A stretch of 64,000 nt of DNA from Actinacidiphila alni (GTDB taxonomy: Bacteria; Actinomycetota; Actinomycetes; Streptomycetales; Streptomycetaceae). Shown here in pieces: positions 50,677 through 58,677 of this stretch (position 1 is its first letter; each line of letters opens with the position of its first letter). Position numbers and translations under genes: made by a program. The notes under the pieces were generated by a model, which saw nothing but the letters and a program-made list of their open reading frames with translations, was not told the origin of the DNA and made no database searches. The DNA is taken from the NCBI RefSeq assembly GCF_900112845.1, contig NZ_FONG01000012.1, forward strand, positions 124,001-188,000, given 5' to 3'.

Positions 50677-51912
50677 TTACCGGCGCGCCACGCCCTCGGC
50701 CCGGGCCGCCGCCGCGACGGCCGCGGTCACCGCGGGGGCCACCCGCGGGTCGAAGGGCGAGGGGATGACCCGGTCGGCGGACAGCTCGTCGGCGACGACC
50801 GCGGCCAGCGCCTCGGCGGCGGCGATCTTCATGCCCTCGGTGATGGCCGAGGCCCGCACCTGGAGGGCGCCCGCGAAGATGCCGGGGAAGGCGAGCACAT
50901 TGTTGATCTGGTTCGGGAAGTCGCTGCGCCCGGTCGCCACGACCGCCGCGTACTTGTGCGCGACCTCGGGGTGGATCTCCGGCGTCGGGTTGGCCATCGC
51001 GAAGACGAAGGCGCCGGCCGCCATGGTCGCCACCGCGGACTCCGGCACGGTGCCGCCGGAGACGCCGATGAAGACGTCGGCGCCGTCGAGCGCGTCCTCC
51101 AGCGAGCCGCTCAGCCCGGCCTTGTTCGTATACGACGCCAGCTCCCGCTTGACCGGGTTGAGGTCGTCGCGGCCGGCGTGCACGACGCCCTTGCGGTCGG
51201 TGACGGCGACGTCACCGATGCCCGCCTCGATCAGGATCTTGGCGATGGCGACACCGGCGGCGCCCGCGCCGGAGATCACGGCGCGCAGGTCGCCGAGCGA
51301 GCGCCCGGTGAGCGTGCAGGAATTGCGCAGCGCCGCCAGGGTGACGACGGCGGTGCCGTGCTGGTCGTCGTGGAAGACGGGAATGTCGAGCCGCTCCTTG
51401 AGCCGGTTCTCGATCTCGAAGCAGCGGGGGGCGGAGATGTCCTCCAGATTGACGCCGCCGAAGGACGGCGCGAGCCGGACCACGGTCTCCACGATCTCGT
51501 CGACGTCGGTGCAGGCCAGCGCGATCGGCACGGCGTCGACGCCGCCGAACTGCTTGAAGAGGATGGCCTTGCCCTCCATCACGGGCAGGGACGCCTCGGG
51601 GCCGATGTCACCGAGGCCGAGCACCGCGGTGCCGTCGGTGACGACCGCGACCACCTGGGACTTCCAGGTGTAGTCGTGGACCAGCTCGGGCTTGTTCGCG
51701 ATGGCGGTGCAGACCTCCGCGACACCGGGTGTGTACGCGAGCGACAGGTCGTCGGCGTCGCGCACCGGCACGGTGGAGGTGACCTCCATCTTGCCGCCGC
51801 GGTGCAGGGCGAAGACCGGATCGATCGGAAAAGCGCCTTCTGTGCCGTCCGCACCGTTCACGGCGTGCGCGCTGTCCGTACCGGTCCGGGGATTGACGAT
51901 CTCCGCTGCCAC
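50677..51912 (-). CDS. NAD(P)-dependent malic enzyme
   Basis: 411 residues from a GTG start at 51912, eight bases after AAAGGGG. Motifs: SLAYTPGVAEVC (malic enzyme N-terminal), VAVVTDGTAVLGLGDIGPEA, VMEGKAILFKQFGGVDAVPI, NLEDISAPRCFEIENRL, and a nucleotide-binding VISGAGAAGVAIAKILIEAG. It decarboxylates malate to pyruvate with NAD(P)H formation. The length is that of the short type without the phosphotransacetylase-like extension. In Streptomyces such enzymes supply NADPH and pyruvate for lipid and antibiotic synthesis. It is divergent from the amino-acid ABC transporter operon. Confidence 0.95.
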   Translation of the reverse strand: MAAEIVNPRTGTDSAHAVNGADGTEGAFPIDPVFALHRGGKMEVTSTVPVRDADDLSLAYTPGVAEVCTAIANKPELVHDYTWKSQVVAVVTDGTAVLGLGDIGPEASLPVMEGKAILFKQFGGVDAVPIALACTDVDEIVETVVRLAPSFGGVNLEDISAPRCFEIENRLKERLDIPVFHDDQHGTAVVTLAALRNSCTLTGRSLGDLRAVISGAGAAGVAIAKILIEAGIGDVAVTDRKGVVHAGRDDLNPVKRELASYTNKAGLSGSLEDALDGADVFIGVSGGTVPESAVATMAAGAFVFAMANPTPEIHPEVAHKYAAVVATGRSDFPNQINNVLAFPGIFAGALQVRASAITEGMKIAAAEALAAVVADELSADRVIPSPFDPRVAPAVTAAVAAAARAEGVARR

Positions 51913-52319
51913 TTTTTGACCCCTTTGTCTGAATGAGGAAATGAGGGTACTCCGCCCGAACAGGGGTGGAGGTGGGCTCGGCGCCGCGTCACCGGATACG
52001 AGTGAGCATGGTGACGGCCGACGCCAGGCGTGCCGCACGCACGCCATGGGCCCCGGATGAGGGGTGAGGACCCGTTCTACCGGAAGTCTGTTTCCGTTGA
52101 CGAGTGCAAATTGATCGGCATGGCCCCCTCGTGGTCCGGCCTTGGTGTGCCGGCCCGACGGGAGCCCGGGGATCGCCCGTTATCCGATTTTGACACAACG
52201 GGAACCCTGTCAGGGGGTGTCCGGATGGCAAGATGCACAGATCACACACGGTGGCGGTACTCGATGGCGTGTGCCATGTCCACTGCACGACCCCCTCACT
52301 CCCGCAGGAGGACACTGCG
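51913..52319. other. Divergent intergenic region between malic enzyme and ABC transporter
   Basis: 407 bp without a gene. Features seen: an inverted repeat CGGAA-N6-TTCCG (52081-52096), TTGACA at about 52191-52196, and a CTGTCA/CAAGAT hexamer pair (about 52209-52235) suitable for the transporter promoter. No riboswitch class was recognised in the leader of the substrate-binding-protein gene. Confidence 0.4.
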
Positions 52320-53294
52320 ATGACCGCACGCACGACCCGGCCGTCGGCCGCTCTGACTCGTCTCACCGCGGTCGCCGCCGTCGCGGTCGCCGGCACCCTG
52401 GTACTGACCGGGTGCGGCGACCAGACCAAGAAGGACAAGGACACCTCCAGCAGCGTCAGCCCTGGTGCGAGCGGGTCCACGGCGGCCTCCGGCGGCGCTC
52501 CGCTGTTCTCGAAGCTGCCGAAGAAGTACCAGGACTCCAAGACCATCCAGGTCGGCACCGACGCGTCCTACGCGCCGATGGAGCAGACCGAGGGCGGCAA
52601 GATCGTCGGCATCGACCCGGACATCGGGGACGCGCTGTCCAAGCAGCTCGGGGTGACCTTCAAGTTCACCAACGGCAAGTTCGACGGTCTGATCACCTCC
52701 CTGTCCACCGGCCGGTCGGACATCGTGATGTCCGCTATGAGCGACACCAAGGCCCGCCAGGAAGGACTGGACGACAAGGGCAAGAAGATCGGCAAGGGCG
52801 TCGACTTCGTCGACTACTACACCTCCGGCTCCTCCCTCCTGGTGAAGAAGGGCAACCCGAAGGGCATCAAGACCCTCGCCGACGTGTGCGGGCAGACCGT
52901 GGCCGTCCAGCGCGGCACGATCTACGAGGACGCGTTCAAGAAGCAGAAGACCGCCTGCGGCTCCAAGGGCCTGACGATCCAGCCCTTCGACACCGACTCC
53001 GAGGCGCAGACCCGGGTCAAGGCCGGCGGCGCCGTCGCCGACCTCAACGACACCCCGGTGGCCGCGTACATCGCCCAGAAGTCCGGCAACGGCAACGACT
53101 TCGAGGTGGCCGGCTCCCCGGCCGACGCCGGCCCGTTCGGCATCGCGGTGAGCAAGGACAACGCGCAGCTGCGTGACGCCCTCAAGGCCGCCATGGACGC
53201 GATCATCGCGGACGGCACGTACGCCAAGGTGCTGCAGAAGTGGAACGCGACGTCCGGCGCCATCACCGCCGCCGCGATCAACGGCGGGTCGTGA
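52320..53294 (+). CDS. Polar amino-acid ABC transporter substrate-binding lipoprotein
   Basis: 324 residues. The ATG follows GCAGGAGGACACTGCG. The signal peptide ends in a lipobox LVLTGC with the lipidated Cys at about 32, followed by a Ser/Lys-rich linker. The type II periplasmic-binding fold (SBP_bac_3) shows IQVGTDASYAPMEQTEGGKI, GIDPDIGDALSKQLGVTFKF and TLADVCGQTVAVQRGTIYED. It is the external binding subunit of the His/Glu/Gln-type importer encoded with the next two genes. The specific amino acid cannot be told. Confidence 0.94.
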   Translation: MTARTTRPSAALTRLTAVAAVAVAGTLVLTGCGDQTKKDKDTSSSVSPGASGSTAASGGAPLFSKLPKKYQDSKTIQVGTDASYAPMEQTEGGKIVGIDPDIGDALSKQLGVTFKFTNGKFDGLITSLSTGRSDIVMSAMSDTKARQEGLDDKGKKIGKGVDFVDYYTSGSSLLVKKGNPKGIKTLADVCGQTVAVQRGTIYEDAFKKQKTACGSKGLTIQPFDTDSEAQTRVKAGGAVADLNDTPVAAYIAQKSGNGNDFEVAGSPADAGPFGIAVSKDNAQLRDALKAAMDAIIADGTYAKVLQKWNATSGAITAAAINGGS

Positions 53295-54250
53295 CCGTGC
53301 CGTCCGACCGTCCGGAGAAGTCCTCCCCGCCACCACCCGAGGACGCCGTCCCGGCCGCGGCGGCGACCCCGTACGAGGCGATCCGCGCGATCCCGGTGCG
53401 CCACTACGGGCGCTGGGTCGCAGCGGTCGTCGTCGTGGTGCTGCTCGGCTGGCTGGTCTACGCCTTCTCGCAGGGCGATGTCATCTGGAGCACCGTCGGG
53501 GACAAGCTCTTCGACACCCAGGTGCTCAAGGGCCTGTGGCACACCGTGCTGATCAGCGTCTGCTCGATGGCGCTCGGCCTGGTGCTGGGTGTGGTCTTCG
53601 CGGTCATGCGGCTGTCGAAGAACCCGGTCACCGGCGGGGTGTCCTGGCTCTACATCTGGTTCTTCCGCGGCACCCCGGTGTACGTGCAGCTCCTGATGTG
53701 GTTCAACCTGTCGCTGATCTTCCCGGTGATCAATCTCGGCCCGATCTACAAGAACGACACCGTCGCCGTCATGACCCCGTTCGTGGCCGCCCTGCTGGGC
53801 CTCGGCCTCAACGAGGGCGCGTACATGGCGGAGATCGTGCGGGCCGGCATCCAGTCGGTGGACGAGGGCCAGACCGAGGCGGCGCACGCGCTCGGCATGA
53901 CCGGTGCCCGGACCATGGGCAGAATCGTTCTGCCGCAGGCGATGCGGGTGATCATCCCGCCGACCGGCAACGAGTTCATCAACATGCTCAAGACCTCCTC
54001 CCTGGTCTCGGTGGTGCAGTACACCGAAGTGCTGCGCGCGACCTCCGACATCGGTTCGGAGTCCGGCGCGGTCATGGAGATGCTCTTCGTGGCCTCGGTC
54101 TGGTACCTGGCGCTGACCAGCGTGTTCAGCGTCGGCCAGTTCTATCTGGAGCGGCGGTACGCGCGCGGCTCGCTGCGCAGCCTGCCGGCCACGCCGTGGC
54201 AGAAGGTCAAGGCGAATCTGTCCACCCTGCGCCGAACGAAGGTGGCCTGA
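53291..54250 (+). CDS. Polar amino-acid ABC transporter permease
   Basis: About 319 residues. The GTG at 53291 overlaps the stop of the binding-protein gene (GTGA); a GTG at 53297 is possible. A hydrophilic N-terminus of about 45 residues precedes five to six membrane segments. The cytoplasmic EAA-like loop that contacts the ATPase is clear: DEGQTEAAHALGMTGARTMG followed by RIVLPQAMRVIIPPTGNEF. It is a single permease for both halves (HisQ/HisM-type homodimer). The stop overlaps the ATG of the ATPase gene. Confidence 0.94.
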   Translation: MTVPSDRPEKSSPPPPEDAVPAAAATPYEAIRAIPVRHYGRWVAAVVVVVLLGWLVYAFSQGDVIWSTVGDKLFDTQVLKGLWHTVLISVCSMALGLVLGVVFAVMRLSKNPVTGGVSWLYIWFFRGTPVYVQLLMWFNLSLIFPVINLGPIYKNDTVAVMTPFVAALLGLGLNEGAYMAEIVRAGIQSVDEGQTEAAHALGMTGARTMGRIVLPQAMRVIIPPTGNEFINMLKTSSLVSVVQYTEVLRATSDIGSESGAVMEMLFVASVWYLALTSVFSVGQFYLERRYARGSLRSLPATPWQKVKANLSTLRRTKVA

Positions 54251-55038
54251 TGAGCACCCCCCTGGTGAAGTCCGGCGTCGAGCCGATGGTGAAGGCGGAG
54301 GCCGTCCACAAGTCCTTCGGCGCCGCGCACATCCTCAAGGGCATCGACCTGGAGGTCGCGCCGCGCGAGGTGTTCTGTCTGATCGGTCCTTCCGGTTCCG
54401 GCAAGTCCACCTTCCTGCGCTGCATCAACCACCTGGAGCAGATCAACGCCGGCCGGCTGTGGGTCGACGGCGAGCTGGTCGGCTACCGGCAGCACGGCGA
54501 CAAGCTGTACGAGCTGCGCGACCGGGAGGTCGCGGCCAAGCGCCGCGACATCGGCATGGTCTTCCAGCGCTTCAACCTCTTCCCGCACATGACGGCGGTC
54601 GAGAACGTCATGGAGGGTCCCGTGCAGGTGAAGCGGGAGGCCAAGGCGGTGGCGCGGGAGCGCGCGCTGCGGCTGCTGGACCGGGTGGGGCTCGCCGACA
54701 AGGCGGCGAACTACCCGTCCCAGCTGTCCGGCGGGCAGCAGCAGCGGGTGGCCATCGCGCGGGCGCTGGCCATGGAGCCCAAGCTGATGCTGTTCGACGA
54801 GCCGACGTCCGCACTGGACCCGGAGCTGGTCGGCGACGTCCTCGACGTGATGCGCGGGCTGGCCGAGGACGGCATGACGATGATCGTGGTCACGCACGAG
54901 ATGGGGTTCGCCCGCGAGGTGGGCGACGCGCTGGTCTTCATGGACGACGGTGTCGTCGTGGAGTCCGGTCATCCCCGTGAGGTGCTGGGGAATCCGCAGC
55001 ACGAACGCACGAGGGCCTTTCTATCAAAGGTACTGTGA
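54250..55038 (+). CDS. Polar amino-acid ABC transporter ATP-binding protein
   Basis: 262 residues, with the start overlapping the permease stop by one base (TGATG). Walker A is GPSGSGKST, the Q-loop is VFQRFNLFPHMT, the signature is LSGGQQQRVAIARALAMEP, Walker B is LMLFDEPTSALDPE, and the H-loop is VTHEMGFAREV. This is the GlnQ/HisP type. It is the last gene of the three-gene import operon and is followed by a hairpin terminator. Confidence 0.96.
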   Translation: MSTPLVKSGVEPMVKAEAVHKSFGAAHILKGIDLEVAPREVFCLIGPSGSGKSTFLRCINHLEQINAGRLWVDGELVGYRQHGDKLYELRDREVAAKRRDIGMVFQRFNLFPHMTAVENVMEGPVQVKREAKAVARERALRLLDRVGLADKAANYPSQLSGGQQQRVAIARALAMEPKLMLFDEPTSALDPELVGDVLDVMRGLAEDGMTMIVVTHEMGFAREVGDALVFMDDGVVVESGHPREVLGNPQHERTRAFLSKVL

Positions 55039-55055
55039 CGCGCCGTCACGCTACA

Positions 55056-55086
55056 AGGGGGTACGGGCCACGGGCCCGTACCCCCT
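55056..55086. terminator. Hairpin after the ABC transporter operon
   Basis: AGGGGGTACGGG (55056-55067) pairs with CCCGTACCCCCT (55075-55086) around a 7-base loop. It lies between the convergent ATPase and methyltransferase genes. There is no long T-run. Confidence 0.8.
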
Positions 55087-55106
55087 CAAGCGTGCCGCGC
55101 CGGGCG

Positions 55107-55877
55107 CTACTTCAGGCCCAGCACCGTCGCGTCACTGGGCGAGGACCATACGCTGCGGGCCTCGCCGAAGCCCGCAGCGCGCAGGGTGTCGGCGTGCCAG
55201 GCGGCCGACGGGGTGTCGCCGTCCGCGTGCTCGCCGTAGATCTCGAAGCGCCGCGCGGTCGGCTCCGCGAGTGCCGGGTCGGCGGCGGCCAACTGCCACC
55301 ACTCGGTCCAGCCGAGCACGCCTTCCGCCTTGGCCCGGTCCATCCGGGCGTGCCGCTGCGCGCTGTCGGCGGCGTTGATCCGCGGGGTGTCCGGGTCCGG
55401 CATGTGGTCGGCGTTGAGGAACACCCCGCCGTCCCGCACGAGCCCGGCGATCTGCCCGTACAGCACGCGCAGTTCGTCGCTGTGCAGCCAGTGCAGCGCG
55501 GTCGCGGTGAGCACCGCGTCGTACGAGCCGTGCGGCAGTTTCTCCGGCCAGCGCGGGTCCTTGAGGTCGGCGGTGACGAAGGTGACGCGCGCGTCGCCGG
55601 CGAAGGAGCCGGCGGCGATGGTGAGCAGCGCCGGATCGAGGTCGACGCCCGTACTCGTGGCGTCCGGGAACCTCCGCAGCAGCCGGTCCGTGATACTTCC
55701 GGTACCGCACGCGAGGTCGAGCACCCTGGGGGCGGTGCCGGTGAACGCCTGGACCATGTCCAGCATCACCCGGAAGCGCTCCTCCCGGTCGGGCATGTAC
55801 CACTCCTGCTGGCGGTCCCAGCTCCGCTGCCAGGCCGCCCAGTCGCTCGGCGCCGCACGCTCGGTGACATCAGACAT
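55107..55877 (-). CDS. Class I SAM-dependent methyltransferase (trans-aconitate methyltransferase-like)
   Basis: 256 residues from the ATG at 55877, chosen because CGGAGG precedes it by six bases. Motif I VLDLACGTGSITDRLLRRFP, motif II ATSTGVDLDPALL, motif III YDAVLTATALHWL and the LRDGGVFLNADH-like post-motif segment (VRDGGVFLNADHMPD) are clear. The HWL after motif III is shared with trans-aconitate 2-methyltransferases and many methyltransferases of unknown substrate. It is divergent from the CGNR-type regulator gene. Confidence 0.9.
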   Translation of the reverse strand: MSDVTERAAPSDWAAWQRSWDRQQEWYMPDREERFRVMLDMVQAFTGTAPRVLDLACGTGSITDRLLRRFPDATSTGVDLDPALLTIAAGSFAGDARVTFVTADLKDPRWPEKLPHGSYDAVLTATALHWLHSDELRVLYGQIAGLVRDGGVFLNADHMPDPDTPRINAADSAQRHARMDRAKAEGVLGWTEWWQLAAADPALAEPTARRFEIYGEHADGDTPSAAWHADTLRAAGFGEARSVWSSPSDATVLGLK

Positions 55878-55981
55878 CGCAAGCCTCCGATTCGGCCTAT
55901 CCTCGTAATACCCTGTCGGCAACTTCAGTCATTACCATTACGACACCGCAGAGCCTAGACCGCACGCAGTAAGGACCACAA

Positions 55982-56614
55982 GTGGAACTGGCTTATTACT
56001 CGGACTACGCCGTGCGTCTCGTGAACAGCGAGGAGCCCCGGCGCGGCACCGACGCGCTCACCTCGGTCGAGGCGGTCCGGGACCTGTTCGGCGCGAGCAC
56101 CCAGGCCGCCGCGCGGGCGGTGGACGCCGACGTGGCGCGGTTGCGCGCGGTCCGCGTCCGGCTGCGCGGCGTCTTCGAGGCCGCCGACGAGGGCGACGAG
56201 GTCCGCGCCGTGGACCTGCTCAACGCGCTGCTGCTGGAATTCCCGGTCAGCCCGCAGATCTCCGGGCACGACTACCTGGACGACACCACCGGCCGCCCCG
56301 ACTGGCACATGCACCTGGCCGACCACGCGGTCAACGCGAGCGCCGCCTACTCGGCCACCGCCTGCATGGGCCTGGCCGTCCAGCTCACCACGCTCGGCGT
56401 CGACCGGCTGGGCATCTGCGAGGCGGCGCCCTGCCGCAACGCGTACGTCGACACGTCGACCAACCGGTCCCGCCGCTACTGCTCGGACCGGTGCGCCACC
56501 CGCGCCAACGTCGCGGCCTACCGGGCCCGCAAGCGCCTGGAGAACGACCGGTCGGGCCGCAGCAACCTGACGCAGGACGCCGCCCAGGAGGCCGCCCCGG
56601 CCACCGACCGCTGA
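55982..56614 (+). CDS. CGNR zinc-finger (ABATE-domain) regulator
   Basis: 210 residues from a GTG start (MELAYYSDYAVRLVNSEEPR). The N-terminal ABATE-like region is followed by a C-terminal zinc finger with CEAAPCRNAYVD and RRYCSDRCATRANVAAYRAR (four Cys). The usual C-G-N-R motif is C-A-T-R here. Members are putative stress-response DNA-binding regulators. Its last 97 bp overlap the convergent sodX gene, so the two transcripts are antisense to each other at their 3' ends. Confidence 0.87.
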   Translation: MELAYYSDYAVRLVNSEEPRRGTDALTSVEAVRDLFGASTQAAARAVDADVARLRAVRVRLRGVFEAADEGDEVRAVDLLNALLLEFPVSPQISGHDYLDDTTGRPDWHMHLADHAVNASAAYSATACMGLAVQLTTLGVDRLGICEAAPCRNAYVDTSTNRSRRYCSDRCATRANVAAYRARKRLENDRSGRSNLTQDAAQEAAPATDR

Positions 56615-56943
56615 AGCTCGCCCGGCGGCCGGAAACGGCCCCGGGCGCGGGCGACCACCAGCTCGTCCGGCACGGCGCCGAACTCGCGGCTGTCGTTCTC
56701 CACGAACGTGTTGTCGCCGAGCACCCACCAGCCGCCCTCGCGCCGCTCCACCGCGCGCTTGACGATCAGCAGGTCCTGCTGCAACGGGTGCCGCAGCACC
56801 ACCACGTCCCCTTCACGCACCAGCTCGGCGCCGCTGCTGATCTTCTGGATCAGCAGCCAGTCCCCGTGCAGCAGCGTGGGTGCCATCGATGGACCAGTCA
56901 CCTCGACCAACTGCCACGACAGCCTGGCCCCCTGCTCCCGCAT
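56518..56943 (-). CDS. sodX: SodX: Ni-superoxide dismutase maturation protease
   Basis: 141 residues from the ATG at 56943, preceded by CCAGGAGG at six bases. It is a signal-peptidase-I-like (S24/S26) protein: VTGPSMAPTLLHGDWLLIQK contains the catalytic Ser, DLLIVKRAVERREG the general-base Lys, and WWVLGDNTFVENDSREFG the C-terminal box. In Streptomyces SodX removes the 14-residue N-terminal extension of SodN so that His1 can bind nickel. It is divergent from sodN, 140 bp apart, and its 3' end overlaps the CGNR gene. Confidence 0.93.
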   Translation of the reverse strand: MREQGARLSWQLVEVTGPSMAPTLLHGDWLLIQKISSGAELVREGDVVVLRHPLQQDLLIVKRAVERREGGWWVLGDNTFVENDSREFGAVPDELVVARARGRFRPPGELQRSVAGAASWAASCVRLLRPDRSFSRRLRAR

Positions 56944-57083
56944 CCTGCGCCTCCTGGTTCGTTTCTCCACCGACTCCAGAGTGGCACCAGACTTTTGTCC
57001 TAAGCCACCTGGGGCACCCGAGAAAACGACTCTCCCAGGGAGTAATGTCCCACGTGGAAAGACGATCACGAGGAAGGACAGCC

Positions 57084-57479
57084 ATGTTCACTCGCCTGTT
57101 CGCGCCCAAGGTCAAGGTCAGCGCCCACTGTGACCTGCCCTGCGGCGTTTACGACCCGGCCCAGGCCCGCATCGAGGCCGAGTCCGTCAAGGCGGTCCAG
57201 GAGAAGTACCAGGCCAACGAGGACGCGGACTTCCGCACCCGCGCGGTGCTCATCAAGGAGCAGCGCGCCGAGCTGGCCAAGCACCACGTCTCGGTGCTCT
57301 GGAGCGACTACTTCAAGCCCCCGCACTTCGAGAAGTACCCGGAGCTGCACCAGCTCGTCAACGACACCCTCAAGGCGCTGAGCGCGGCGAAGGCGTCGAA
57401 CGACCCGGCGACCGGGCAGAAGGCCCTGGACTACATCGCCCAGATCGACAAGATCTTCTGGGAGACCAAGCAGTCCTGA
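57084..57479 (+). CDS. sodN: Nickel superoxide dismutase SodN
   Basis: 131 residues. The N-terminal MFTRLFAPKVKVSA (14 residues) is the cleaved extension and the mature protein begins HCDLPCGVYDP, the nickel hook (His1, Cys2, Cys6), followed by a helical bundle. It converts superoxide to oxygen and hydrogen peroxide in the cytosol. Expression of sodN is nickel-dependent in Streptomyces and linked to Nur. The upstream sodX gene encodes its protease. The 3' UTR ends in a strong terminator. Confidence 0.97.
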   Translation: MFTRLFAPKVKVSAHCDLPCGVYDPAQARIEAESVKAVQEKYQANEDADFRTRAVLIKEQRAELAKHHVSVLWSDYFKPPHFEKYPELHQLVNDTLKALSAAKASNDPATGQKALDYIAQIDKIFWETKQS

Positions 57480-57550
57480 CCCCGGTTTCGCACCGGAGCG
57501 TCAAGCGCCCGCGCCAGCCGTCACCCTTACGGCTGAGCGCGGGCTTTTTT
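57480..57550 (+). ncRNA. Candidate 3'-UTR-derived sRNA of sodN (s-SodF type)
   Basis: In S. coelicolor the sodN 3' UTR is processed to a roughly 90-nt RNA (s-SodF) that pairs with and destabilises sodF mRNA when nickel is present. Here the 70-nt stretch between the stop and the terminator is available for the same role. I cannot confirm the pairing sequence because the sodF gene is not in the window. Confidence 0.45.
57507..57550 (+). terminator. Rho-independent terminator of sodN
   Basis: GCCCGCGC (57507-57514) pairs with GCGCGGGC (57537-57544) and CAGCCG (57515-57520) with CGGCTG (57530-57535), with one bulged A. TTTTTT follows at 57545-57550. Confidence 0.93.
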
Positions 57551-57564
57551 CTACCCCTCGTCAT

Positions 57565-57712
57565 CTCCCGGAAATGTGGGATGCGCCACATTGATGGGGT
57601 GTCACATCGCTTCGGCGCGGACCCTCTTATATGGCGCCGGAGGAAACCGGCAGGCACGCAGATTGTCCCCGTCCGTCAGGTCCCCCGTACCGGCGGGCGG
57701 GGGCTTTTTCCT
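57565..57712 (+). ncRNA. Unassigned transcript-like element with its own terminator
   Basis: Between sodN and thioredoxin lies about 150 bp with no gene but with structure. TGTGG-N6-CCACA (57575-57590) is a dyad, and TTGATG follows at 57591. At the far end CCCCCGTACCGGCGGGCGGGGGC is followed by TTTTTCC, which works as a plus-strand terminator (about 57681-57710). The only gene reading this way, sodN, is already terminated at 57550. A short transcript starting after 57590 is therefore possible. Confidence 0.4.
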
Positions 57713-57725
57713 GCCCGCACCCGTC

Positions 57726-58061
57726 TCAATACTCGCCGTCGAGTTCCTGGAGCAGCCGCCGCTTGGGGCGCGCGCCCACCAGAACCTTGACCGGCTCCCC
57801 GGCCCGGAAGAGCAGCAGGGTCGGCATCGACATCACGCCGTACGCGGCCTGGGTGGCCGGATTGGAGTCGACGTCGAGCTGCACGATCCGCAGCCGGTGC
57901 GCCTGTTCGGCGGCGATCTCGGCGAGCACCGGCGCGATCATGCGGCACGGCGGGCACCAGTCGGCGGTGAAGTCGACCAGGACGGGCAGTTCGGACGCGA
58001 GCACCTCGGCGGCGAAGGTCGCGTCGGTGACCACGGGGACGGAGGTGGCGGTGCTGCTCAT
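57726..58061 (-). CDS. Thioredoxin with CPPC active site
   Basis: 111 residues of thioredoxin fold: VLVDFTADWCPPCRMIAPVL carries the active-site Cys36-Pro-Pro-Cys39 instead of the usual CGPC, and MSMPTLLLFRAGEP the conserved cis-Pro. Such a variant alters the redox potential, so it may be a specialised reductant or oxidant. It overlaps the MerR gene (ATGA), which probably controls both. Confidence 0.92.
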   Translation of the reverse strand: MSSTATSVPVVTDATFAAEVLASELPVLVDFTADWCPPCRMIAPVLAEIAAEQAHRLRIVQLDVDSNPATQAAYGVMSMPTLLLFRAGEPVKVLVGARPKRRLLQELDGEY

Positions 58062-58480
58062 GGTGAATCCCTTTCACTGACGGACGGTTCGCACATCGGG
58101 TCGGCGCCGCCGTCCGCCCCCAGCGCCTCCACCTGCGCGCGGGCGAGCTGGGCGGCGACCTGGGCCCGTACCTCCTGGAGGCGCGCCACACAGGCGTCCA
58201 ACTCGGCCAGCTTGCGGCGGTAGACCTCCAGCGAGGCCGCGCAGGTGTCACCGGCCGGGTGCCCGGCGCGCAGGCACTCCACGAACGGCCTGGTCTCCTC
58301 CAGGCCGAAGCCGAAGTCCTGGAGCGTCCTGATCTGCTCCAGCAGCCGCAGATGCTCCTCGTCGTACGACCGGTAGCCATTGCCCGACCGGTCGGCCGGC
58401 GGCAGCAGGCCGAGGGACTCGTAGTAGCGGAGCGTCCGGGTCGTGGTGCCGGCCCGTTCCGCGAGTTCACCGATGCGCAT
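58058..58480 (-). CDS. MerR family transcriptional regulator
   Basis: 140 residues from the ATG at 58480. N-terminal MerR HTH: MRIGELAERAGTTTRTLRYY, then ESLGLLPPADRSGNGYRSYD, with the LLEQIRTLQDFGFGLEETRP wing/helix. A coiled-coil dimer helix and a C-terminal tail with Cys residues (GDTCAASLEVY, MCEPSVS) follow. The Cys positions do not match the metal triad of MerR or CueR. It is the first gene of a MerR-thioredoxin operon, with a dyad immediately upstream. Confidence 0.92.
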   Translation of the reverse strand: MRIGELAERAGTTTRTLRYYESLGLLPPADRSGNGYRSYDEEHLRLLEQIRTLQDFGFGLEETRPFVECLRAGHPAGDTCAASLEVYRRKLAELDACVARLQEVRAQVAAQLARAQVEALGADGGADPMCEPSVSERDSP

Positions 58481-58497
58481 ACGGACGACCGTAGACC

Positions 58498-58513
58498 TTG
58501 ACGTACGCGTCAA
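58498..58513. promoter_or_regulatory. Candidate MerR operator
   Basis: TTGACG-TACG-CGTCAA (58498-58513) lies 18 bp upstream of the merR start and is a near-perfect dyad. MerR regulators bind dyads inside their promoters, so it probably mediates autoregulation and control of the thioredoxin gene; it could also affect the divergent amidase gene. Confidence 0.6.
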
Positions 58514-58677
58514 CGCCAGGAGTATTTCCGGCCGGGACGGCAAAAAGTTTCAAGATTTACGTCCAGGTGGTTGCTTACTGCCAGTCCCGGTCGCCAGGCT
58601 GCGGCCCAGCAGTTGTCCTACCCCTGGGACCACGAAGCAGCCCCCGCCACACACGCAACGCGACGCGAGGAGCCCGG

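Noticed and set aside
57631..58080. Small plus-strand frames between sodN and thioredoxin (MAPEETGRHADC and others)
   Set aside because: They run antisense into the thioredoxin gene and lack conserved features. The stretch before 57712 is better explained as non-coding structure.
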